A stretch of 20,227 bases of DNA from Flavobacteriaceae bacterium (lineage in GTDB: Bacteria; Bacteroidota; Bacteroidia; Flavobacteriales; Flavobacteriaceae), in assembly GCA_013214425.1 (NCBI GenBank), contig JABSPN010000009.1, positions 1-20,227 on the forward strand. Reading direction: 5' to 3'. A program made the position numbers and the translations under genes. The first letter of the stretch is position 1. Each line of letters starts with the position of its first letter. The notes under the pieces are model-generated. The model was not told the origin of the DNA. It searched no databases and saw only the letters and a list, made by a program, of their open reading frames with translations. This document shows positions 8,570 through 15,765 of the stretch, piece after piece.

Positions 8570-8793
8570 CAGTACCAAAGTTCCTAATGGCTGAAAATAC
8601 AGACTTTCCTGAAGCTATTTATATCGTTCATACAGAATTCCCTCGATTTATCATCAATCTTGAAAATGATGAAATAGAATGGTATGAAGATTTTAATCAA
8701 CAAGACGAGGAAGAGCTCTTAAGTGAGACAGAAAACTGTATTAAAATGGCTACCGAGTTTTACGATAGAGAAATTGCTCGTTACGAAGAATAA
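8566..8793 (+). CDS. Small acidic conserved protein coupled to the MATE gene
   Basis: A 75-aa protein with no signal peptide or membrane segment, rich in Glu and Asp (EIEWYEDFNQQDEEELLSE). The N-terminal part has alternating hydrophobics (IYIVHTEFPRFIINLENDEI) that suggest a short beta hairpin. The C-terminal third is probably helical (NCIKMATEFYDREIARYEE). I recognise it only as the kind of small conserved hypothetical seen in Flavobacteria, not as a named family. The ATGA overlap with the transporter gene implies coupled translation. A role connected with the transporter is possible but is guilt by association only. Being a real gene is well supported by its position and composition. Confidence 0.75.
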   Translation: MTVPKFLMAENTDFPEAIYIVHTEFPRFIINLENDEIEWYEDFNQQDEEELLSETENCIKMATEFYDREIARYEE

Positions 8794-8834
8794 TTCAATT
8801 TTGTATATTGTTGAAAATTAAAACTCTAATACGT

Positions 8835-9197
8835 ATGAAAAGATTTGTACAGATCTTAGTATTCCTGTTTTGTTGCTACGGATTTTCTCAAAACTATGCT
8901 TGTCAAATGGATTTTGGTGGATTAGACCAGAACTCTCAGTTTTTCCAGTTTAATAAAAGTAGAATTGAATCGAAAGAGCTTCAATTTGGAGATTATTTGA
9001 TCAATTTGAAAATAGAAGATCACGACGAAGAATGGCGTATTGAAGTGAAAGTCTTTAACTATAAAATCCAGAAAGAATCTCTTTATGAAACCGCCTCACA
9101 ATATGCTGTAGATTCAGGAGAAATACCGTTCCATTTATTTACAGAATTATTTATTCGTGATACCTTTCATTTAATATGTGATTGTCAAAAGGCTTAA
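8835..9197 (+). CDS. Small secreted protein of unknown function
   Basis: A 120-aa protein. ATG at 8835 was chosen because it gives a clean signal peptide (MKRFVQILVFLFCCYGFSQ); the TTG nine codons upstream at 8808 would put charged residues in front of it. The mature part starts NYACQMDFGGLDQNSQFFQF and ends FHLICDCQKA, so it has cysteines near both ends (C23 and, at the C-terminus, C115 and C117) that could form a disulfide in the periplasm. No known domain is recognised. It lies 41 nt after the small acidic gene and 3 nt before the VOC gene, so it probably shares a transcript with them. Confidence 0.7.
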   Translation: MKRFVQILVFLFCCYGFSQNYACQMDFGGLDQNSQFFQFNKSRIESKELQFGDYLINLKIEDHDEEWRIEVKVFNYKIQKESLYETASQYAVDSGEIPFHLFTELFIRDTFHLICDCQKA

Positions 9198-9200
9198 ACA

Positions 9201-9551
9201 ATGTTAGGACTAAGAACGATTATCTATAAAGTTGAAGATTTAGAAGAAGCCACTTTATGGTACAGTAAAGTTTTTGAAATGGAACCTTATTTTAAAGAAC
9301 CCTTTTATGTAGGATTTAATATTGGAGGCTATGAATTAGGTTTGTTACCAGAAAGAAGCGTTAAAGGAAATAATATTATCACTTATTGGGGAGTAAAAGA
9401 TATTGAAGAGGCCTTTAAGAAATGTTTGTCTCTGGGTGCTACATCTATTGAAAAACCTAATAACGTAGGAGGAGAACTCATGGTCGCTACAGTAGAAGAT
9501 TTGTGGGGAAATAAGATTGGATTAATATATAATCCCTATTTTAAGTTATAA
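9201..9551 (+). CDS. VOC-superfamily (glyoxalase/dioxygenase-fold) protein
   Basis: A single-domain protein of 116 aa with two beta-alpha-beta-beta-beta modules. The first module runs LRTIIYKVEDLEEATLWYSK (residues 3-22) then FKEPFYVGFNIGGYELGLL; the second has IITYWGVKDIEEAFKKCLSL followed by ATVEDLWGNKIGLIYNP. The 'V.D...A..WY..VF' and 'V.D.WGN.IGLI' patterns are typical of glyoxalase/bleomycin-resistance proteins. The usual metal-binding His in the first strand and Glu at the end of the last strand are not evident, so it may not be a canonical metalloenzyme. It begins 3 nt after the preceding stop. Substrate unknown. Confidence 0.85.
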   Translation: MLGLRTIIYKVEDLEEATLWYSKVFEMEPYFKEPFYVGFNIGGYELGLLPERSVKGNNIITYWGVKDIEEAFKKCLSLGATSIEKPNNVGGELMVATVEDLWGNKIGLIYNPYFKL

Positions 9552-9625
9552 TCTTTTTACTATTCAATTAAACCTTTTTAGACTTCGCTAGTCTTAGAAG
9601 TGAGTAATCAATAAAACCATTAGTT

Positions 9626-10042
9626 ATGAAAGCGAAGATTTTACCATTTTTATTAGGAGCCGTATTTTTTATCACATTTTCAAGTTTTGATGCACCTGTA
9701 AATTCAGGAGTAAGAATTGGAGATTGGGAATTATTAGGTAGTAGAAAAGTTAATTATAAACTGGATAGAGACGTTATTTATGTTGGTGCTCAAGATGGAC
9801 GCTTTAAAAGGTTGAAATTTCAATTGAAAGGCGGAAGCTTGAATATGCATAGAATGGTCGTTCATTACGCTAACGGAAGTAAGGAAGAAATTGCATTGAA
9901 ACATAATTTCGGTAGAAGAAGTGGGTCAAGAGTGATTGATCTAAAAGGAAATAAAAGAATTATTGAAAAAGTAGTTTTTGTATATGATAGCAAAAACGCT
10001 TCCAGACGAAGAGCAACAGTTCATCTGTTTGGGAAGCACTAA
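9626..10042 (+). CDS. Secreted DUF2541-like protein
   Basis: A 138-aa exported protein with signal peptide MKAKILPFLLGAVFFITFSS and likely cleavage near FDAPV. The mature domain starts GDWELLGSRKVNYKLDRDVI and continues with YVGAQDGRFKRLKFQLKGG, a central VVHYANGSKEEIAL, and DLKGNKRIIEKVVFVYD before a closing VHLFGKH. The 'W.LLG.R.V....DRDVI' opening and 'G..R.I..V.F.YD' closing match what I know of DUF2541 (E. coli YaaI family), an all-beta periplasmic domain of unknown function. The mature part is notably basic. It is 74 nt downstream of the VOC gene and is followed by a terminator. Confidence 0.72.
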   Translation: MKAKILPFLLGAVFFITFSSFDAPVNSGVRIGDWELLGSRKVNYKLDRDVIYVGAQDGRFKRLKFQLKGGSLNMHRMVVHYANGSKEEIALKHNFGRRSGSRVIDLKGNKRIIEKVVFVYDSKNASRRRATVHLFGKH

Positions 10043-10065
10043 AAATAAATATCATAATAAAGGTT

Positions 10066-10096
10066 AAAAGTCACTTCATTAGGTGACTTTTTTTAT
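10066..10096 (+). terminator. Intrinsic terminator after the DUF2541-like gene
   Basis: AAAAGTCAC (10066-10074) pairs with GTGACTTTT (10083-10091), extendable by one G-T and one T-A pair to a 4-nt loop, and continues into a T-tract (10088-10094). It lies between convergent genes. The A-rich left flank could serve the minus-strand 10101-10274 gene as well, so it may work in both directions. Confidence 0.85.
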
Positions 10097-10100
10097 TCTA

Positions 10101-10274
10101 TTATAGTGCAGACAAACCAGCTAAGATCAAAAAAATAATCACACCAATTCCAATCCCAATCCAGGTGTATTTTGAGCGTTCTTTTCGCTCCAGATCTTGA
10201 TGAGTCTCTCTTTTGTCCTGGTTCTCTAATTGCTTAAAAAAATCTTCTTTTAGTTTCTTGGAATTGTTAGCCAA
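10101..10274 (-). CDS. 57-aa tail-anchored small membrane protein (TTG start)
   Basis: Reading the minus strand from TTG at 10274 gives a 57-aa protein. Residues 1-38 are highly charged and probably helical (KKLKEDFFKQLENQDKRETH ... LERKERSK). Residues 39-57 form one hydrophobic segment (YTWIGIGIGVIIFLILAGLS) ending at the stop. An in-frame TAA sits five codons upstream and there is no ATG or GTG between, so TTG is the only sensible start. The charged-helix plus C-terminal anchor layout is not expected by chance, which supports a real gene. It would be inserted in the inner membrane with its N-terminus in the cytoplasm. Function unknown. It is divergent from the PAP2 gene. Confidence 0.65.
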   Translation of the reverse strand: MANNSKKLKEDFFKQLENQDKRETHQDLERKERSKYTWIGIGIGVIIFLILAGLSAL

Positions 10275-10324
10275 TTTATGTGTGTTTTAAGTGAGCTAAA
10301 TATAAGTAAATTAAACTAAAATTG

Positions 10325-10332
10325 TATTTTTG
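10325..10332 (+). promoter_or_regulatory. Bacteroidota -7 box (TATTTTTG) for the PAP2 gene
   Basis: An exact TAnnTTTG match ending 8 nt before the ATG at 10341, so the 5' leader would be only a few nucleotides. No convincing -33 element is visible in the AT-rich sequence upstream. Confidence 0.4.
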
Positions 10333-10340
10333 ATTTCTGC

Positions 10341-10970
10341 ATGTTAGAACAATTGATTGCATACGACAAAGAACTTTTCTTATTCCTGAATGGAATGGGG
10401 ACAGAACAATTTGACGGATTCTGGATGTACATCACACATAAACTAGGTGCATTGCCCTTGTATCTATTACTTCTGATATTATTATACAAACGCTTAGGGA
10501 TCAAGCAAACTTTGTTAGCAATAGTTTTAATAGCCTTATTGATAGCGAGTACAGATCAATTGGCGAACTTGTTTAAATTTGGATTTGAACGTTGGCGCCC
10601 TTGTTATGATGAAGAAATACGAGACTCAGTTCGTTTGGTTAAAAGCGGATGCGGTGGAAAGTATGGGTACTTTTCGGCACACGCTGCCAGTTCTATGGCT
10701 TTAGCTGTTTTTATAGGATTATTATTAAAGCAATACTATCGTTTTGTACTTTTAGTAATGGTAGTTTGGGCAGTATTTGTGGGATATAGCAGAATTTATA
10801 TTGGCGTACATTTCCCAGGAGACGTGCTCACGGGGTTTGTTATAGGCACACTGTTAGCAACACTTCTTTATAAAGTATTTCTAAAACTGAAAACGAAAAA
10901 ATCCTTAATCATTCTCTTAGGGACACTACTCTGTAAAGTTTTTTTAAAACTGAAAACGAAAAATTCTTGA
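10341..10970 (+). CDS. PAP2-family membrane phosphatase with duplicated C-terminal tail
   Basis: An integral-membrane acid phosphatase of 209 aa with about five or six hydrophobic segments. The PAP2 signatures are intact: K79..R86-P87 (KFGFERWRP), S112-x-H114 (YFSAHAAS) and S150-R151-x5-H157-x3-D161 (SRIYIGVHFPGDV). The two histidines are the nucleophile and proton donor. Family members dephosphorylate lipid phosphates such as undecaprenyl pyrophosphate, phosphatidylglycerol phosphate or lipid A phosphate. The last 36 residues are odd: TLLYKVFLKLKTKKS (174-188) is repeated as TLLCKVFLKLKTKNS (195-209), a recent-looking 63-bp tandem duplication. The stop lies 12 nt from the convergent minus-strand operon. 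The exact lipid substrate is not known. Confidence 0.9.
   Translation: MLEQLIAYDKELFLFLNGMGTEQFDGFWMYITHKLGALPLYLLLLILLYKRLGIKQTLLAIVLIALLIASTDQLANLFKFGFERWRPCYDEEIRDSVRLVKSGCGGKYGYFSAHAASSMALAVFIGLLLKQYYRFVLLVMVVWAVFVGYSRIYIGVHFPGDVLTGFVIGTLLATLLYKVFLKLKTKKSLIILLGTLLCKVFLKLKTKNS
10860..10970 (+). repeat. 63-bp-period tandem duplication at the end of the PAP2 gene
   Basis: Bases 10860-10907 align without gaps to 10923-10970, with 8 differences in 48 positions by my count, including an identical run of 18 (AAAACTGAAAACGAAAAA). The offset is 63 nt, so the frame is kept and the protein gains 21 residues. Confidence 0.85.
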
Positions 10971-10982
10971 TTATTAAATAAG

Positions 10983-11651
10983 CTAATCTTTCTTGAAGAT
11001 GTAGTGATTTAATGGGTTTAGAAAAATTAAGAAAAAGATCACTCCAAAAGCTAATTCGTACAATTCCCATTTTCTTGAAGAAGGAATAATCAAGACTAAA
11101 ACTGTACACATGATAAAAGCAATAGTATGATGCCACTTTACTACAGGTACAGCACACTTATTCAATAAGTTTTTTATGTTTTCTTTCTTTCTGTATAGAA
11201 TAGGCATAATAAGCAAGTACATCAACATCACGATCATAAGCAACTGGCTAAAAATAAGCTTGTTCAATTTGGTTCCGCCTACAACCAGGTTATGTAAGTT
11301 CGTTTCTTCTTGAGCATTATTCTCTTTAAAAAAATCTCCCGATTCAATTCCAAAAATTCGTTGTCCCCATGAAATTTCTTCACCAGCACCGAAAATGAAA
11401 ATTAAGGCGAATCCTAAAACACCAAGTTTCCATAACAGTGGCTTGTACTTATTTAATTTCCTTAACCTGGATATACATAAAAGTGCAATAAAGAAAAGCA
11501 TTATAGAAGTTGAATATTCAACAGCTCCATCTTCACGTGTATAGGTATTATCAAAAAAGTTAGCATCAGTAAAAGCAAAATAAAGACCTAAGCCTAAAAT
11601 CACAAGAAGTAATGCATATCCAATTTTATCTAGAAGTGTAAGTTGTCCCAT
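10983..11651 (-). CDS. Six-helix membrane protein with a conserved GEEISWGQR motif
   Basis: A 222-aa integral membrane protein with hydrophobic stretches at about residues 10-27, 46-63, 76-90, 132-153, 176-191 and 200-214. The most striking part is polar: GAGEEISWGQR (88-98) at the end of the third helix, followed by NAQEETNLHNL (112-122). Adjacent Glu-Glu, Arg, and a later Glu and His next to a membrane surface look like an active site or ion-binding site. I recall this motif pair in uncharacterised membrane proteins of several phyla but know no assigned function. It is the last gene of the glycosyltransferase operon, 7 nt after the ArnT-like gene, which suggests a role in the same envelope-glycan process. 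Confidence 0.75.
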   Translation of the reverse strand: MGQLTLLDKIGYALLLVILGLGLYFAFTDANFFDNTYTREDGAVEYSTSIMLFFIALLCISRLRKLNKYKPLLWKLGVLGFALIFIFGAGEEISWGQRIFGIESGDFFKENNAQEETNLHNLVVGGTKLNKLIFSQLLMIVMLMYLLIMPILYRKKENIKNLLNKCAVPVVKWHHTIAFIMCTVLVLIIPSSRKWELYELAFGVIFFLIFLNPLNHYIFKKD

Positions 11652-11658
11652 TTCGATG

Positions 11659-13299
11659 TTACTTTTTTTTGGTTAAGATATAAAAATCTCGTGTAAGTCT
11701 TTGTTTGTAGCCTCTTTTACCTTCATTCGACAAATTATGATAGTACTCTGAAATCAATTCATAATTATAATCTTTGAATAAATCTTTAAATACATCTCTT
11801 GAAGATTGCTGAACAATTAAGCCAAAACGTTCTTCCTCAGGATAGTCAACAAAATCAACTGTTTTATAAACAATAGGTAAGGGCTCTCCATATGACCAAA
11901 TTAATTCCGGAGCAGAATTCATAAGATCATAAACTTTTACCTTTTCTTTTTTAGCTAAAGTGTTTAAGGCGCTAATCTCTTCATATTTTTTATTGGTGTT
12001 TACTACCGAAGATAAAGGCAATAGTAATAGCATCACTGCACAAACAAAAGCGATAGTTAGGTAAAATACTTTTTGAATGTTTTGTCTGAATAAAGCTCTA
12101 AAAATTAATATCCCTATAACAGGTATTACTAAACTAGCTGAAACAGACCAAATAAGAGAGGTTTCAAAAACACTCTTAAATTGAATAAATAATAAGACAG
12201 GTACAGCGATGGCAATGAGTCCGATTAACCCGAAATTAAAATAAACTGGAATACGTTCTTTATTTTGGAGTTCTTTAAAGCGATCGATTAAATATTTAAT
12301 ATAATAACTGGTATTAAGAGCTAACGGAATTAATACAGGAAGTAAGTATCGTGATTTCTTTTCAGGAATAACACTCAGTAAAATGACAATGATGAGTGTC
12401 CATAATAATGTGAACTGATACCCTTTTAAATCTTCAACTCTCGGTTTCATATACGGATATAGCAATCCCATAAAAGCAGGGAGTGTCCATATTCCAGATT
12501 GAGTAAAGAAACTCCAGTAATAATAAAAGGGTCTCACGTTTCTGTTTACCCAGGCATTGGCTTCTTTATCGGCGATGCGCTGCGCTTCATTTCCATCAAA
12601 TAAATAGATATAATAAGGCCACCAGGCACTTAAAACGATAGTAATGAGGATTAATATCAGTAAAGGGATGATTTTTGATTTAAAACTCTTGAACTCGTAT
12701 ATAATACCATAGGCAATTACAAAAGGTAAGAATAAAGCAAAAAGAGAGACCGGCCCTTTACTCATAAATGACAAACCAATAAAAAGTCCTGAGAGTAATG
12801 CATTTCGGTAAGTTTTTTCCTGAGATTCAAATAGCAAGAAAAAATAATAGATTCCGAATATCATAAACCCATGAGTAAAAATATCCCATTGACCATTTCT
12901 TCCGGAGAATAACATATAAAAAGAAGTCGCTAAAATAAGCACTCCATTAAAAGCTTGAGTTTTGGAAAACTTTAATCGCTTGAAGCTAAACGTATAAACA
13001 CCTAATAATAGTGCTATGGTAATTATAACCGCGGGAAGCCTTAAAGCGGCTACATTCTTAATACCAAACATCATGGCAGAAAAAGCAGTTAGCCAGGTTG
13101 GTAAAGGAGGCTTTTCATATCGTGGTGCATCATTCATGGTGGTTAAAATCCAGTGACCATCCAGAATCATTTCTCTGGCGGTAACAAAATTTCTGGCTTC
13201 CATGATATTAATAGGTAAAACACCTAAGTGAGAACCGAAAATGATGAGTCCAACGATAACAATAATCCATGGGTAATATGTCTCTTCAAATAACCTCAT
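11659..13299 (-). CDS. ArnT-like GT83 glycosyltransferase (PMT superfamily)
   Basis: A membrane glycosyltransferase of 546 aa that uses a polyprenyl-phosphate-linked sugar; the family type enzyme ArnT adds 4-amino-4-deoxy-L-arabinose to lipid A. The first external loop carries the catalytic-type acidic motif MEARNFVTAREM (33-44, E34 and R36) and the following RYEKPPLPTWL (60-70), both typical of ArnT/PMT_2. About 11-12 hydrophobic segments follow, and the C-terminal 110 residues form a soluble periplasmic domain (DLMNSAPELIWSYGEPLPIV ...). The length matches ArnT (about 550 aa). Its ATG overlaps the stop of the LAB_N gene by 4 nt. The sugar and acceptor are inferred from the family only; aminoarabinose is not supported by any biosynthesis gene in view. 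Confidence 0.87.
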   Translation of the reverse strand: MRLFEETYYPWIIVIVGLIIFGSHLGVLPINIMEARNFVTAREMILDGHWILTTMNDAPRYEKPPLPTWLTAFSAMMFGIKNVAALRLPAVIITIALLLGVYTFSFKRLKFSKTQAFNGVLILATSFYMLFSGRNGQWDIFTHGFMIFGIYYFFLLFESQEKTYRNALLSGLFIGLSFMSKGPVSLFALFLPFVIAYGIIYEFKSFKSKIIPLLILILITIVLSAWWPYYIYLFDGNEAQRIADKEANAWVNRNVRPFYYYWSFFTQSGIWTLPAFMGLLYPYMKPRVEDLKGYQFTLLWTLIIVILLSVIPEKKSRYLLPVLIPLALNTSYYIKYLIDRFKELQNKERIPVYFNFGLIGLIAIAVPVLLFIQFKSVFETSLIWSVSASLVIPVIGILIFRALFRQNIQKVFYLTIAFVCAVMLLLLPLSSVVNTNKKYEEISALNTLAKKEKVKVYDLMNSAPELIWSYGEPLPIVYKTVDFVDYPEEERFGLIVQQSSRDVFKDLFKDYNYELISEYYHNLSNEGKRGYKQRLTRDFYILTKKK

Positions 13300-13916
13300 G
13301 TTTGCTTTTTAAGAATAATGATATTTCTAGTATATATAATACTTCCCATTAAGTGTCCAGCTATCAATATATAATCTGTCCTTATAAATCCATAGGTCAG
13401 AATCATGAGTGATCCAATTAAACTCAATAACCAGAATCCAAAGGGTAGTGAAGAAGTCTTATGTTTTTCAGAATATAACCATTGGTATACAAAGCGCAAG
13501 GTAAAGATTACCTGAGCAACGCTTCCCATAACGAGTAACCAGGTTGCAATATTGTCACTGTCGAATAAGTTATTGATGTCATACTCTCCATTGTTGTAAT
13601 AATACATAACAATCATGATAGGAAAGGTGAGTAAAAACCATCTCATCAATAGTGGCGATTTTTGCCATTCTCCCTGTAATTGTAAATTTCTTATGTAAAT
13701 GAAATAGGTTAAACTTTGACCTAGCATGATCGAAAAGTCATTTTGTAAATACCCATAAACAAATAATAAAAAGGAGGCCAGTAGACTTAATTTCCAGAAC
13801 AGAGAAGGTGTAAGCACTCTTTTGTTTTTTTCAGAAACAATCCATTGTAAAATTAATCTCGAAGAGAACAAAATTTGCGCTACGGCACCAACCGCTATAA
13901 TGGCGAATTCACTCAT
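13296..13916 (-). CDS. Tandem LAB_N-domain membrane protein
   Basis: A 206-aa membrane protein made of two copies of the 'lipid A biosynthesis N-terminal' (LAB_N) domain. GAVAQILFSSRLILQW at residue 10 matches GSVAQVIFTLRFVYQW at 131, each followed by (I/L)xSEK. The second part of each unit also corresponds: FWKLSLLASFLLFVYGYLQN (40-59) with FWLLSLIGSLMILTYGFIRT (161-180), each ending IxxRN(L/I). Each unit has three hydrophobic helices, with an extra helix between the units. LAB_N proteins occur beside DPM1-like and ArnT-like enzymes, as here. The two-times-three-helix layout recalls the SWEET/PQ-loop arrangement, so a flipping or transport role is possible but unproven. Its ATG overlaps the GT2 stop by 1 nt and its stop overlaps the ArnT start. 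Confidence 0.87.
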   Translation of the reverse strand: MSEFAIIAVGAVAQILFSSRLILQWIVSEKNKRVLTPSLFWKLSLLASFLLFVYGYLQNDFSIMLGQSLTYFIYIRNLQLQGEWQKSPLLMRWFLLTFPIMIVMYYYNNGEYDINNLFDSDNIATWLLVMGSVAQVIFTLRFVYQWLYSEKHKTSSLPFGFWLLSLIGSLMILTYGFIRTDYILIAGHLMGSIIYTRNIIILKKQT

Positions 13917-14629
13917 TATCCTTTATTGGCAACACGATAGTTAATATATTTTTTCTTCATCCAGAGATAAGCGAAACAATCCATAAGTGGACCTAAAAGT
14001 CTGTTCCATAAACCATATTTGGCTTCTCCGGCTATTCTTGGAAAATGACGAACAGGGATTTGTTTAATTTTTCCCTCCTGAAGTAAAATCATTGCAGGTA
14101 AAAAACGATGCAATCCTTTAAACATAGGAATGCGTTTTGCATAGTTAGATTTAATAACTTTTAGGGGACACCCTGTATCATCCATGCCATCATGAGTAAA
14201 ACTTCTTCTGATACCATTGGCAATTTTAGAAGACATGTTTTTAACAACAGAATCTTTTCTGTCTGCTCGAACTCCCGTTATTAAATCGTAGTCACCAATA
14301 TGCTCTAAAAGTAAATTAAAGTCTTCAGGAGCCGTTTGAAGATCGGCATCAATATAACCAGTTAATTCGGTATCAACATGGTCAAAACCAGCTTTGATGG
14401 CAGCACTCAAACCACAATTCTTTTCAAAGTTAATGTAAGTGAAAGCTTCATTTCTGGTACAAATATCTTCAATAAGTGATTGACTGTTGTCTTTAGAGCC
14501 ATCATTAATAAATAGAATTTTGGTCTTTTTCGAAGCAATAGCAATGTAGTTGGAAAGTTCTTGTTCTACACGAGCTAAATTATCCTCTTCATTATAAACC
14601 GGAACAATGATGGTGAATTGATAACTCAT
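13916..14629 (-). CDS. GT2 polyprenyl-phosphate glycosyltransferase (DPM1/ArnC-like)
   Basis: A GT-A fold glycosyltransferase of 237 aa that should transfer a sugar from a nucleotide donor to a polyprenyl phosphate on the cytoplasmic face. Motifs: VPVYNEEDN (9-17), NDGSKD (42-47) and the DADLQ metal/donor motif (94-98), then APEDF and VRADRKDS (about 119-126). DADLQ.(A/P)PED is characteristic of dolichol-phosphate-mannose synthase-like enzymes. The C-terminus has amphipathic and basic segments (AYLWMKKKYINYR) but no clear pair of transmembrane helices, so it is closer in length to DPM1 than to ArnC. It is the first gene of a four-gene operon with a promoter box just upstream. The donor sugar is unknown. 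Confidence 0.88.
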   Translation of the reverse strand: MSYQFTIIVPVYNEEDNLARVEQELSNYIAIASKKTKILFINDGSKDNSQSLIEDICTRNEAFTYINFEKNCGLSAAIKAGFDHVDTELTGYIDADLQTAPEDFNLLLEHIGDYDLITGVRADRKDSVVKNMSSKIANGIRRSFTHDGMDDTGCPLKVIKSNYAKRIPMFKGLHRFLPAMILLQEGKIKQIPVRHFPRIAGEAKYGLWNRLLGPLMDCFAYLWMKKKYINYRVANKG

Positions 14630-14655
14630 ATCAGGTTTGAATAATTTTCTGGGTA

Positions 14656-14663
14656 CAAAAGTA
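14656..14663 (-). promoter_or_regulatory. Bacteroidota -7 box (TACTTTTG) for the GT2-LAB_N-ArnT operon
   Basis: On the minus strand TACTTTTG matches TAnnTTTG exactly, 26 nt before the GT2 ATG. The nearest TTG upstream (complement of 14691-14693) leaves a 27-nt spacer, longer than usual, so the -33 element is doubtful. Confidence 0.42.
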
Positions 14664-14747
14664 TTCTTTTTTTAGAGAAAAAAAGATTTCCAATGAAGCA
14701 TTACATATTTTTCTTTTTATTTTGCAGAGCAAGATTTATAAAACCAT

Positions 14748-15689
14748 ATGAAGGTATTAGTAACTGGTGCTGCAGGATTTATTGGCTCTCATACAGCTGA
14801 AAGATTAAGAGATATGGGGCATGATGTCATTGGAATGGATAATTATTCCCCTTATTACGATAAGTCACTTAAAAAGCTGAATGAGAAAGCCTTGTCGAAA
14901 AAAGGAATAACAATTGTTGAAGCCGATTTAAGAACAGACAACCTTAATGAGGCACTGCCAAAAGATGTGAATTATATTTTTCACTTTGCTGCACAACCGG
15001 GTATTTCGGCTTCTTGTACCTTTGAAGAATACCTAACCAATAATATTATTGCGACAAAGAACTTAATCGATTATGCTTTGAGTCTAAATGATTTTAGACT
15101 ATTCGTTAATATTGGAACTTCATCAATTTATGGTTTACAAGCGACACACCCAGAGAGTGTGGCACCCCAACCTGCTTCACATTATGGAGTAACAAAATTA
15201 GGGGCAGAGCAGCTGGTATTGGCAAAATCAAGAGAAAAGCAAATGAAAGCTTGTTCTTTCAGATTATACTCTGTTTACGGACCAAGAGAAAGACCAGAAA
15301 AACTATACACCAAATTAATTGCTTGTGCAATAAACGATCAAGAGTTTCCATTATATGAAGGAAGTGAAAAACACTTGAGAAGTTTTACCTATGTTGGAGA
15401 CATTGTTGATGGAATTGTAAGTGCCATTGGTCATGAAGATAAATGCAATGGTGAGGTGATCAATTTAGGTACCGAAAGGGAAAACACAACCCAAGAAGGA
15501 ATAGAGGCTGTAGAAAAAGTTTTAGGCAAGAAAATAAAGTTACATGTCACGCCTCCAAGACCAGGAGATCAGTTGCGTACAAAAGCAAATATTGATAAAG
15601 CCAAAAGTTTATTGAATTACAATCCACAAACAACGTTAGAAGAAGGAGTTGCACAACAAGTAAGCTGGTATAAAGAGAATTTTTGCTAA
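14748..15689 (+). CDS. NAD-dependent sugar-nucleotide epimerase (UDP-glucuronate 4-epimerase-like)
   Basis: A short-chain dehydrogenase/reductase of the extended type, 313 aa. The NAD-binding glycine motif GAAGFIGS is at residues 7-14, the catalytic residues are in TSSIYG (124-129) and Y146-x3-K150 (HYGVTK), and RPGDQLRTKAN occurs near the C-terminus. The NYSPYYD loop (32-38) and AAQPGISAS (81-89) are typical of UDP-glucuronate 4-epimerases and close relatives, which act on UDP-hexuronic acids for surface polysaccharides. The length is slightly short of the usual 330-350. It is divergent from the GT2 operon across 118 nt and could supply a sugar nucleotide to it, though this is inference. An alternative is a UDP-glucose 4-epimerase or dehydratase subfamily. 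Confidence 0.85.
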   Translation: MKVLVTGAAGFIGSHTAERLRDMGHDVIGMDNYSPYYDKSLKKLNEKALSKKGITIVEADLRTDNLNEALPKDVNYIFHFAAQPGISASCTFEEYLTNNIIATKNLIDYALSLNDFRLFVNIGTSSIYGLQATHPESVAPQPASHYGVTKLGAEQLVLAKSREKQMKACSFRLYSVYGPRERPEKLYTKLIACAINDQEFPLYEGSEKHLRSFTYVGDIVDGIVSAIGHEDKCNGEVINLGTERENTTQEGIEAVEKVLGKKIKLHVTPPRPGDQLRTKANIDKAKSLLNYNPQTTLEEGVAQQVSWYKENFC

Positions 15690-15765
15690 CATAATTATTT
15701 ATTAAATAACATTGATATTGTCTTTTTATTACTACATTAGTTGTAATAATTAACAACAAATTGAT

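Noticed and set aside
9580..9600. Short hairpin AGACT/AGTCT between the VOC and DUF2541-like genes
   Set aside because: It has a five-base stem and is not followed by a T-tract, so it is not a convincing terminator or riboregulator.
10909..11157. 82-aa minus-strand open frame spanning the PAP2/membrane-protein junction
   Set aside because: It overlaps two well-supported genes in a different frame; its length is due to low-complexity AT-rich sequence.
15695..15709. Inverted repeat TTATTTA/TAAATAA after the epimerase gene
   Set aside because: It contains only A and T with a one-base centre, which is expected by chance in this AT-rich gap; there is no T-tract.
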